Position numbers and translations under genes: made by a program. 9,430 bases of DNA, taken from Planctomycetota bacterium (GTDB lineage Bacteria; Planctomycetota; SKW154). A model generated the notes under the pieces. It searched no databases. It worked only from the letters and a program-made list of their open reading frames with translations, and was not told where the DNA came from. Of the stretch, positions 1-6,156 are shown piece by piece (the stretch's first letter is position 1; each line of letters opens with the position of its first letter). Where the stretch lies: contig JAOAAR010000047.1 in the NCBI GenBank assembly GCA_026418755.1, positions 1 to 9,430 on the forward strand. Reading direction: 5' to 3'.

Positions 1-3000
1 TGCACTTTAGGTAGATTTACAGGCGAGAAAAATCTCTGCCTAATAATGCGAGGAATTACTACATCGCACGCCTCTTGGCATTCTATACTATACCACAAAC
101 CTCTACCACATAAACTTGCGACTTCTGGCAAGCGGATTCCTTCTTTTGTATGTTTCGCGCCTTTTTTCGTTACCTGGCTTTCTCCCCATTGAATATATTT
201 TAATGCTTCCTTGGTCATATCTTTCATGTGCTTCTTAGTTGCGTTGCAAACAAAGAGTCTCTTCTTCAAGCCCGAAATGTCGACAATGCAAGAATCAACT
301 TCCTGCATAGATGTAAGAACGGGTTTTAGGAATTCTTCTTCGATTAAACCTTCCCAGCCTGCGCCGTTTCTGACAGATACAAACCCCTTCGGCGCAGGTT
401 CGCCCGTCGGCTCAAGGTAAAAAAAGTCGTTACAGCCTGTTTTGATGCCAAACCGCACTTCTGCAATGTCGCCTAATCTCACGAGTTTACCTTTTCCTTT
501 CTCAAGAATCGTCCAGTAAATATCAGGTGCGCGTAGATATTTCCCACCCCATTTGTTGCCAATGTAAGTTTTGACTCCGCCTTTCAATTCTCCCTCTTCG
601 TCAGATGTTTCGGAGCCTTCCGCCACCAGTTCGGGATATGTTTTCGGAACGACACGGTAATCGGAAGTCGTTGTCCGCTCAGAAACCTTTTCAATGGAGA
701 TGAGAGTTTCCGGTTTTAAGACCTCCTCAAATGGTTTCAGAAAGGCAACGAACTTGACAGGTTCGCGAGTCTCGTTTAGGGGGCGTTTGAAGACGGCGAT
801 GATGGTGTTCACATCGGAGGCAGCGAATGAGCGTTTTGGGTTGTCGTAGATTGCTTTCATCTGGGCTTCTTTTGTAAGAAGGAATTTTTGGAGGGTTGTG
901 CCGTAGTTGACATCGAGCCAGGAATTGGAAGTGATGAAAGTGAAGACCCCATTTCTGCGCAGAAGCGACATTCCTGGAATGTAGAAGTAGATATAGAGGT
1001 CGGATTTTTTGTCAATCTTCAGGTCTGAGCCATAAAGCGTTTGGAGGGATTTTTCGAGGCGTTCTTTATAGAACTGTTTTTCTTCAACAGGGACTTTTTC
1101 GCGCTCGTCAAGAGGTGGTTGTATCTCTTCTTGTCTCACATACGGTGGGTTGCCGAGAACAATGTCGAAGCCGTCGCGCTCAGAAGTGAACACCTCGGCA
1201 AACTCGATTTCCCATAAGAAGTGTCCTTTTTCCCCTTCGACTTGAATCTCGTTCGGCAGTTTTTGTAGTTTCTCTTTTTCTCTTTCCAACTCTTTTACCC
1301 GTTCGAGTTTTTTCTCGCGCTCCTGCTCGAAGATGTCTTTTTGTTCCTGCGTGAGTGTAAGCATCTCCCGCTGCTTCACTCTCAATTGGTTTTGAAGTGA
1401 GAGGATTTCTGCTTCGATGCTGTCTGTTCTTGCTTTAACGGCTGACTGCCAGAGTTGTTGTTCCTTATTTATGATTTTTTCTTCGAGCCTCTGCCGACTA
1501 CCATATGTCTCATAGCGGTTGTTATAATGGTCATCTTTCAAGTCCATAAGGTCTTTGATTATCCTCTTTATAGAGGGCGAGATGAAAGCGTTTTTTTGTC
1601 TTCTGAGGCAGAGCGGGATGCCTGCAACTTCCTCGATGAGAGAGTCGCCTTGACGGAGATGGTAGGTAAAGTTAGGTAGAAGCGGTGCATCGTAGATGTT
1701 CACTTGATTCTTGTCCGCGTCAACAATGAGAGAAAGCCAGAGACGGAGTTCAGCGACGCGGACAGCCCAGAGTTTGATGTCTACGCCGTAGAGCGAGTTG
1801 CCGATGATTTCTTTTTTGCATTTGAAGAGGTCAAAGTCTTCGCGGAGTTTTTTCGCAATCTCTGCGAAGATGTCGGTGAGGATTCTCATCATTCCGACAA
1901 GGAAAGCGCCGGAGCCGCAGGCAGGGTCACAAACCTTGATTTGAGCGAGAGAGTCACGGATTATACGCAATGTGTCGGGAGACAGGTCAGGGACTTCCTC
2001 GTCAGGTTTTCCGCAGGTGAAGATGAAACGAATGATCTCTTCTTTGGGTATGCCTGTGAAATTGCGTAAATATTCGACGAGCGATATGCGGCACATAAAG
2101 TCAACTTCTACACGGGGGGTGTAGAATATACCGCTTTGATGCCGTTCCTCTTCGAGGACAAGGCTTTCATAAACTTTACCGAGCATTTCGGGGTCAACAG
2201 CGACTTCTTGTTCGAAAGGCGTGTCTTCGGAGATAGTGAAGTTGAAGCGTTCGAGTAAATCGTTGAATGCTCGGTTAAAGAACTCGTCAGATACATCAAA
2301 TCCCTTCTCATCGAATTCCGTTATGGAGAAGAGCCCACCGTTCAGATAAGGCATATTTTGGTAGTCTTTGATGACATCTTGGGGAAGTGAGTATTCTTTT
2401 GGATTGAACTTTTTGTTGAAGGCACCGAAAAAGAGTGGAGAGAGCCAGTTGTGGTAGAAACTATCTTTTTTCGCATTACTCTTAAGATAGCGGTTCTTGA
2501 AAAGGTCGTAGAGAAAGTCTCCTTTTTCAGCGAGCCAGTTCTTCTTCTGAACGAAATAGAGAAACATCATTCGGTTCATCAAAAGTTGAGCAAAACCGAA
2601 CGCCTCCTTGTAACTGCAATCGTGCCGTCTTTGAATATCCCAGACAAGCCCCTCCTTCGCTTGTTTACTCCCACTATCAAGCCCGAGTAAGCGGCGGTAT
2701 GTTTCGTAAAATTCTTTTGTAACTTTTTCTACATCGAACGCTTCATCGTGTTTCATTTGAAGTTCAAGAGGCTTGATACCTTCATCCGCGTATAAAAGAG
2801 TTATTCTTTCCGATGCGGTGCGCAGTCGTCCGTATCTCTTACTGTCGGAATCAATAACCAGACGGCGAAGTAATTGTCGGCTCTTTCCCTCCCTCTCGTA
2901 TTTGACATTAACGAAATGCCAGTCTGAAAGGTCCTGGTCGGAAAAAATTACGAGAGAATATGGCTGTTCTCTCAGAATCTGATTGACAATCCTCCTTTCC

Positions 3001-3236
3001 TCTCCTTTAAGGAGTCTCGGCATCCGGCAAAAAATGATATGAAAATCGCCACAAGATGCTATGCGTTTGAGTTCTTTAATGTGCTCGGTTATGTTCTGTT
3101 TCCAGTGGCGGTAAGAAACAACTTCTCCGCGGTACTCGTAGTTTAGAACCTGACAGAAGAGTTCGGCTAATCCATCAACAGTGTTAAGTTGTTTTAACAA
3201 GTTTGCTATTTTTAACACTTGCTGTTCAGTCCCCAT
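1..3236 (-). CDS. Type IIG restriction-modification / adenine-specific DNA methyltransferase, Eco57I-TaqI-like (3' end off window)
   Basis: An open minus-strand frame of 1,078 codons starts at an ATG preceded by GAGGAAAGGG and runs off the left edge with no stop. It carries the gamma-class N6-adenine methyltransferase motifs: SAM-binding DPACGSG (residues 437-443), YGVD (483-486), GDSL (530-533) and catalytic NPPY (696-699). FITSNSWLDV (about 767-776) follows, typical of Eco57I-like enzymes. A Lys/Glu-rich, probably coiled-coil insert occupies about 578-660, between GDSL and NPPY. The C-terminal part has GDIAEVRFGIKTG (from 922), matching the TaqI-like target-recognition domain. The N-terminal 170 residues (WHFVNVKY, LRTASERI) look like the leader domain of long Eco57I-type proteins. 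I could not identify a PD-(D/E)XK nuclease motif, so cleavage activity is unproven. Family members often exceed 1,100 residues, so only the last part is probably missing. No partner gene is visible. Confidence 0.93.
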   Translation of the reverse strand, partial: MGTEQQVLKIANLLKQLNTVDGLAELFCQVLNYEYRGEVVSYRHWKQNITEHIKELKRIASCGDFHIIFCRMPRLLKGEERRIVNQILREQPYSLVIFSDQDLSDWHFVNVKYEREGKSRQLLRRLVIDSDSKRYGRLRTASERITLLYADEGIKPLELQMKHDEAFDVEKVTKEFYETYRRLLGLDSGSKQAKEGLVWDIQRRHDCSYKEAFGFAQLLMNRMMFLYFVQKKNWLAEKGDFLYDLFKNRYLKSNAKKDSFYHNWLSPLFFGAFNKKFNPKEYSLPQDVIKDYQNMPYLNGGLFSITEFDEKGFDVSDEFFNRAFNDLLERFNFTISEDTPFEQEVAVDPEMLGKVYESLVLEEERHQSGIFYTPRVEVDFMCRISLVEYLRNFTGIPKEEIIRFIFTCGKPDEEVPDLSPDTLRIIRDSLAQIKVCDPACGSGAFLVGMMRILTDIFAEIAKKLREDFDLFKCKKEIIGNSLYGVDIKLWAVRVAELRLWLSLIVDADKNQVNIYDAPLLPNFTYHLRQGDSLIEEVAGIPLCLRRQKNAFISPSIKRIIKDLMDLKDDHYNNRYETYGSRQRLEEKIINKEQQLWQSAVKARTDSIEAEILSLQNQLRVKQREMLTLTQEQKDIFEQEREKKLERVKELEREKEKLQKLPNEIQVEGEKGHFLWEIEFAEVFTSERDGFDIVLGNPPYVRQEEIQPPLDEREKVPVEEKQFYKERLEKSLQTLYGSDLKIDKKSDLYIYFYIPGMSLLRRNGVFTFITSNSWLDVNYGTTLQKFLLTKEAQMKAIYDNPKRSFAASDVNTIIAVFKRPLNETREPVKFVAFLKPFEEVLKPETLISIEKVSERTTTSDYRVVPKTYPELVAEGSETSDEEGELKGGVKTYIGNKWGGKYLRAPDIYWTILEKGKGKLVRLGDIAEVRFGIKTGCNDFFYLEPTGEPAPKGFVSVRNGAGWEGLIEEEFLKPVLTSMQEVDSCIVDISGLKKRLFVCNATKKHMKDMTKEALKYIQWGESQVTKKGAKHTKEGIRLPEVASLCGRGLWYSIECQEACDVVIPRIIRQRFFSPVNLPKV

Positions 3237-3274
3237 CCCTTTCCTCTCCCATTGAGGTTTGAGCCCAAGCCAAA

Positions 3275-3303
3275 ATTATAATGCGTTACGCCAGTTTTCT
3301 CAG
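3275..3303 (-). promoter_or_regulatory. Candidate sigma70 promoter of the type IIG gene
   Basis: On the minus strand a perfect TATAAT lies at 3275-3280. A 4/6 match to the -35 consensus (CTGAGA) lies at 3298-3303, with a 17-bp spacer. Transcription would begin near 3268, giving a leader of about 30 nt before the ATG at 3236. The -10 is strong and the -35 modest. Confidence 0.45.
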
Positions 3304-3356
3304 GCAAAAATCCAGAAAAATCTTAATATCCTTCAACGCTTTGTTGAAACCTCTGA

Positions 3357-3390
3357 TAGAGATTTATGGAGGAGGTTATGAATATCTCTA
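3357..3390 (+). repeat. Inverted repeat enclosing a ribosome-binding site and start codon
   Basis: TAGAGAT at 3357-3363 is complementary to ATCTCTA at 3384-3390, a 7-bp stem. The 20-nt loop contains GGAGGAGG and the ATG of the short frame at 3378. A second small hairpin, TTCAAC/GTTGAA, lies just upstream at 3332-3348. Regulatory meaning is unproven, and 7-bp repeats of this kind can arise by chance. Confidence 0.3.
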
Positions 3391-3697
3391 CAATCAGCCT
3401 CAAAGATTTGACCATCGCCATCTAAGGGGAACGAAACCTGTTTTACATAATCGCTCAAGGAGGCTTAACAGCATGTATAAAGAGTCTGGAGTCGGTACTA
3501 CATTGAGGAATGCCGCTTAAAAACCCTCACAACATCGGATACCACCAATCCTGCAAAACTCCGCTTTTAGACGCAATATCCTGCACAGGCGGGGAAGAGG
3601 AAACCGATTACGCCACCGTCTGCATAGTTAAGAAAATCAAGCGTTTGAACGCAGATGAATACGGAAAAAGAGAAAGAGACTGGAGAGAAACAAAAAG
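3378..3697 (+). pseudogene. Possible decayed reading frame of unknown function
   Basis: This 460-base gap between the type IIG start and the tRNA holds no intact gene. One plus-strand frame starts with ATG at 3378, behind a strong GGAGGAGG ribosome-binding site, and encodes MNISTISLKDLTIAI before a TAA. The same frame then reads on for 27 codons (GERNLFYIIAQGG...), meets a TGA at 3507-3509 and stays open through 3510-3697 (including LLDAISCTGGEEETDYATVC) into antisense tRNA. Codon choice (many NNC codons, Asp and Glu frequent) resembles the neighbours. This suggests a gene inactivated by two nonsense changes, or a 15-residue leader peptide followed by chance open sequence. I do not recognise the protein. 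Confidence 0.25.
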
Positions 3698-3770
3698 AGC
3701 GGGTGATGGGGTTCGGACCCACGACCTTCACGTTGGCAACGTGACGCTCTACCCGCTGAGCTACACCCGC
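3698..3770 (-). tRNA. tRNA-Gly (anticodon GCC)
   Basis: A 73-nt cloverleaf folds completely. The acceptor stem GCGGGTG pairs with CACCCGC, the D stem is GCTC/GAGC and the anticodon stem is TCACG/CGTGA. The anticodon loop TTGCCAA presents GCC, read as glycine (GGC/GGU codons). The T stem is GTGGG/CCCAT with one G-T wobble and loop TCCGAAC. The discriminator base is T, as usual for bacterial glycine tRNAs. The 3' CCA is not encoded and must be added enzymatically. The gene stands alone. Confidence 0.97.
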
Positions 3771-3783
3771 TTTCTTTAATTAA

Positions 3784-3812
3784 AGAATAATAAAACCGAT
3801 TCACTTTGTCAA
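3784..3812 (-). promoter_or_regulatory. Promoter of tRNA-Gly
   Basis: On the minus strand a consensus TTGACA (3807-3812) is followed by a 17-bp spacer and TATTCT (3784-3789, 4/6 to TATAAT). The predicted start is near 3776, about 6 nt before the mature tRNA 5' end. Confidence 0.65.
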
Positions 3813-3851
3813 GTTTTATCTCAATCCATTTTCATCTAAGAAAACAGAATC

Positions 3852-3883
3852 TTGACAATTTATAAGGCTCTTATGCCTAAAAT
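3852..3883 (+). promoter_or_regulatory. Possible promoter/operator of the beta-barrel gene
   Basis: TTGACA at 3852-3857 is a perfect -35 element. The best -10 match downstream, TAAAAT at 3878-3883, is 20 bp away, which is longer than usual. The spacer contains an imperfect inverted repeat, AAGGC...GCCT (about 3865-3878), which could be an operator or could compensate for the spacing. It would give a leader of about 20 nt before the ATG at 3913. Confidence 0.35.
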
Positions 3884-3912
3884 TGAGTTTGCTTATTTTG
3901 GAGAACTCAGGA

Positions 3913-4857
3913 ATGAAGTGGTCGATTCCTTTCTTTGTAACCTTCATGCTTATTCTCACTGCCGAATCTTACGGTCAGTCGTGAAGCGGTCCATCGTGAG
4001 GTTCAGGAGGAACCACACCAGGCAGCGGTCCGCTGACAGGAGTAGAAGTGTTAGAAAAGCAACAGAGAGAAATACTTTCTTTTTCTCTTGCGTTCTCTTT
4101 TTCACATTCTTCGTATTCATCTGTCTATTTTGAGACTCTTTCTACTGATTTCCGGTGGACAATCTCCAACACCCTCTCTCTTAATCTGACTCTACCCGTT
4201 AGATATATAAGAGGTGATTTGGGAACATTCACTCTTGATATTTACGGTTTGAGTGATGCGGTTGTATCTGCGCAATGGGACTTATACGGTGTGCTTATAG
4301 GCAAAGAGACAGAGCAAAGCAAACAGATGGGTGCGCAGATGAGTACTAAGTATATTTTATGGGCGATTGGAGGAGCAAGGTTAGGCATCGCAGATGCCGA
4401 CAAAAAAGACCCTTACGGGAACTACATACCGGCAAGATATCAATTAGGGACAGGAACGACAGACCCGATTTTGGGAATCCGTTTTCAAGCAAATCGTCCG
4501 GGTGGTATTTCGCCTGGATTTACGACGATTTACATTTTCAACTCTGAAAACAAAATAGGATACGAGCGTTCCGACAGCGTCTACATAAAAGCAGAAGTCT
4601 CTTTTATGGTCTCATCAAAATTTCTCCTAATCCCTGCTATAAGTTCTATCATTTCGCCTACTCATGACAGGCTCAATGGCGTGATTCAGGAGAACACAAG
4701 GGGTGAGAATTACTACATAGAAGGAGACCTCTACTGGATGATTAAACCGACTCTTATGCCTTTTATTTCTATCAAATGGTTATTCTACACATCGGATATG
4801 GAGGCAGAAAACACTATCAAGTTGACAGCACTAGTCGGTCTTATGATAAGATTTTGA
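3913..4857 (+). CDS. Outer-membrane beta-barrel-like protein with signal peptide and two in-frame UGA codons
   Basis: The ATG at 3913 lies behind GGAG at 9-nt spacing. It starts a classic signal peptide (MKWSIPFFV, hydrophobic core, then ESYGQS). The frame then meets TGA at 3982, four sense codons (SGPS), TGA at 3997, and a Gly/Ser/Pro/Thr linker (GSGGTTPGSGPLTG). It continues uninterrupted for 272 more codons to TGA-TAG at 4855. Read through, the product is 314 residues. The body alternates hydrophobic and polar residues, is rich in aromatics, Ser, Thr and Gly, contains no cysteine, and ends LVGLMIRF, a C-terminal aromatic as in outer-membrane barrels. Without readthrough, a GTG at 4048 with AGGAG at 4038-4042 could start a 269-residue product, but it would lack an export signal. 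Barrel architecture is inferred from composition, and I recognise no specific family. The gene may be recoded, reinitiated or a recent pseudogene. Confidence 0.7.
3982..4035 (+). other. Two in-frame UGA codons with downstream stem-loops (candidate recoding site)
   Basis: UGA codons occupy 3982-3984 and 3997-3999. After the first, GTG-A-GGTTC (3996-4004) pairs with GAACC-A-CAC (4010-4018) around loop AGGAG, which begins 20 nt after the UGA. After the second, CAGCG (4023-4027) pairs with CGCTG (4031-4035) around loop GTC, which begins 28 nt after the UGA. Both fit the loose bacterial SECIS rule (small apical loop, G in the first two loop bases, 16-37 nt from UGA). That rule is permissive in Gly-rich coding DNA. 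Against it, the octamer AGCGGTCC occurs at 3985 and 4024, so the first UGA aligns with a GGC glycine codon in the repeat copy. Confidence 0.4.
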
Positions 4858-4862
4858 TAGGT

Positions 4863-4878
4863 TTATCATCTCTGATAA
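4863..4878. terminator. Weak bidirectional hairpin between convergent genes
   Basis: TTATCA (4863-4868) pairs with TGATAA (4873-4878) around TCTC. An overlapping alternative, TGATA/TATCA, begins at about 4854. The hairpins sit at the two convergent stop codons, where a shared terminator would be expected. The stems are short and AT-rich and no strong T-tract follows, so efficiency is doubtful. Confidence 0.25.
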
Positions 4879-5915
4879 TGCCTGCTTATCGCCAAGACGA
4901 GATTCAAAGTGTTTTCGATGTCCTCGATTGAAACCATTTCAACGGTTGAATGGGTATACCTAACAGGAAAGCATATAGGAAGCGATTTAGGACCACTTGT
5001 TTCGACTGCTGCTGCGTCGGTGGAGCCACCAGTAAAGATTAACTGCGTCGGAATGTGATTCTTTTTCGCAATCTCACATATTTCTCTTACAAACTGTTCA
5101 TCTGAAATATGACGATTATCAAGCGCCCGTAGAGCAGGACCTTTCCCGAGAACAGCGGGGGCATAATCCCTGCGCACCTGCGGAATATCGCCGCAAGAGG
5201 CTGTATCTATAGCAAACGCATAATCGGCAGAAACTGTTTTCCCAACCAGTTCCGCACCCCTCAAGCCTCGTTCTTCTTGAACCGTGAACGCAAAACAGAC
5301 AGTCCCTTTCAACTTTTCCTTTGAAAGAATTTCAATTGCCTTCAGCATAACAGCGCAACCGGCTCTATCATCGAGTGCCCGTGAGACTATATATTTTCCG
5401 TTCAGTACCTCAAAACTTTTGTCGAATGTGACAGGAGAAAGAATAGAGACCCCAAAAGATTCTACCTCTTCTGCGCTCGATGCACCGATGTCAATGTACA
5501 AGTCCTCAATCGGAATGACCTCTCTCATTTCCTTCGCCCTGTCGTCGCCCATTAGATGGGGAGGCTTGATTCCAACTATGCCTTTCACAATCCCCTTGTC
5601 GGTCTTTATCTTGAGAATCCTGCTGGGCATAATCCGTGAGTCTATCCCACCAAGCGATTTTATTTTGAGAAACCCGTCGTTACGAATCTCGGAGACCACA
5701 AACCCCAACTCATCCATATGGGCAAGAAAAAGAAGATTCTTCCTCTTCTCTTCCCTGTTTCTCTTCCTACTACCCACAGTTACAAGCAGGTTCCCTAAGT
5801 TGTCAACCAAATAAGGAGTTTTAGGAGGTAGAAGCGAAATTATCTTCTCACGAATATCATGCTCGTAGCCCGAAACACCATGCTCATCAACAAGAATCCT
5901 AAGAAGTTCCAGCAT
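4866..5915 (-). CDS. M42-family metallo-aminopeptidase (glutamyl aminopeptidase / FrvX-YsdC type)
   Basis: A cytosolic, dinuclear metal-dependent exopeptidase that trims N-terminal residues from short peptides. M42 enzymes usually form dodecameric tetrahedral particles. The 349-residue length is normal for the family. The start motif LVDEHGVSGYE (8-18) is typical. Metal and catalytic residues are all present: AHMDE (H66, D68), ALDDRAG (bridging Asp at 182 or 183), VQEERGLRGA (catalytic and metal Glu 214/215), AIDTA (D237) and RYTHS (H322). LGKGP (256-260) and FTGGSTDA (294-301) are also family hallmarks. The ATG at 5915 is preceded by AGGGGAAGGAG. The gene ends in tandem stops TGA-TAA and converges on the barrel gene. 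Substrate preference cannot be read from sequence. Confidence 0.95.
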   Translation of the reverse strand: MLELLRILVDEHGVSGYEHDIREKIISLLPPKTPYLVDNLGNLLVTVGSRKRNREEKRKNLLFLAHMDELGFVVSEIRNDGFLKIKSLGGIDSRIMPSRILKIKTDKGIVKGIVGIKPPHLMGDDRAKEMREVIPIEDLYIDIGASSAEEVESFGVSILSPVTFDKSFEVLNGKYIVSRALDDRAGCAVMLKAIEILSKEKLKGTVCFAFTVQEERGLRGAELVGKTVSADYAFAIDTASCGDIPQVRRDYAPAVLGKGPALRALDNRHISDEQFVREICEIAKKNHIPTQLIFTGGSTDAAAVETSGPKSLPICFPVRYTHSTVEMVSIEDIENTLNLVLAISRHYQR

Positions 5916-6035
5916 ACTCCTTCCCCTGAAAATTATCCCAAAGAATCCTATCCTGCGATGATACCGTTGTAAAGAGAATTAGAGGCCAACAACAGAGCCC
6001 CAACATACAGCCAGTAAGATAAAAATCTTGCTTAT
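5899..6035 (-). pseudogene. Relic of a small secreted-protein gene upstream of the M42 peptidase
   Basis: On the minus strand GGAGGAGAGGG is followed, at start-codon spacing, by ATA at 6035 and a signal-peptide-like stretch (SKIFILLAVCWGSVVGL) that ends in TAA at 5979-5981. Another frame continues the hydrophobic segment from ATG 6006 (MLGLCCWPLILFTTVSSQ, then DRILWDNFQGKEYAGTS) and stops at 5899, inside the M42 start. The ILWDNFQGK...A stretch vaguely recalls the start of DUF922-like secreted proteins. A lost start codon plus a frameshift would reconcile the two frames. Alternatively, the 35-residue frame from ATG 6006 is a tiny coupled leader, but that ATG has no visible ribosome-binding site. 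Confidence 0.27.
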
Positions 6036-6102
6036 GCCACCCTCTCCTCCACCTTGTCCTCTGCAAGCGAAAACATGGAATCTCACGCTTGCGTCGTTTT
6101 AG

Positions 6103-6131
6103 TTGACTATTCCAGTATGCTGTGTTAAACT
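6103..6131 (+). promoter_or_regulatory. Extended -10 promoter of the zinc-ribbon GTPase operon
   Basis: TTGACT (6103-6108) is followed by a 17-bp spacer and TAAACT (6126-6131), with TGT immediately upstream of the -10 (6123-6125) as in extended -10 promoters. Transcription would start near 6138, leaving a leader of about 19 nt. The TTG of the -35 is in frame with the gene but is better read as promoter sequence, which supports the start at 6157. Confidence 0.6.
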
Positions 6132-6144
6132 TAGTAGATGGGTT

Positions 6145-6150
6145 AGAGGA
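6145..6150 (+). promoter_or_regulatory. Ribosome-binding site fixing the GTPase start
   Basis: AGAGGA lies 6 nt before ATG 6157 and decides between it, the in-frame GTG at 6154 and the upstream TTG at 6103, which has no ribosome-binding site and lies in the promoter. Confidence 0.65.
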
Positions 6151-6156
6151 TGTGTG

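Noticed and set aside
211..2982. Several 67-121 codon frames on both strands inside the type IIG gene
   Set aside because: They are shadows of the continuous minus-strand coding frame, which carries clear methyltransferase motifs.
3281..3520. 79-codon plus-strand frame starting MRYASFLRQ
   Set aside because: It starts inside the type IIG promoter without a ribosome-binding site and shows no recognisable motif or coding bias.
3510..3779. 89-codon plus-strand frame containing GDGVRTHDLHVGN...
   Set aside because: Its C-terminal half is the antisense of tRNA-Gly, a well-known source of spurious proteins. The upstream half is treated only as a possible decayed frame.
3913..4857. Genome-wide reassignment of UGA to glycine or tryptophan
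   Set aside because: About 2,500 codons in the other four genes contain no in-frame UGA, and two genes use UGA as the terminal stop.
5284..5814. 176-codon plus-strand frame
   Set aside because: It lies wholly antisense to the M42 peptidase, whose catalytic residues are all present; Ser/Pro-rich shadow composition.
6103..6156. Upstream TTG start adding 18 residues to the GTPase
   Set aside because: No ribosome-binding site precedes it and it is the -35 element of a good promoter; ATG 6157 has AGAGGA at proper spacing.
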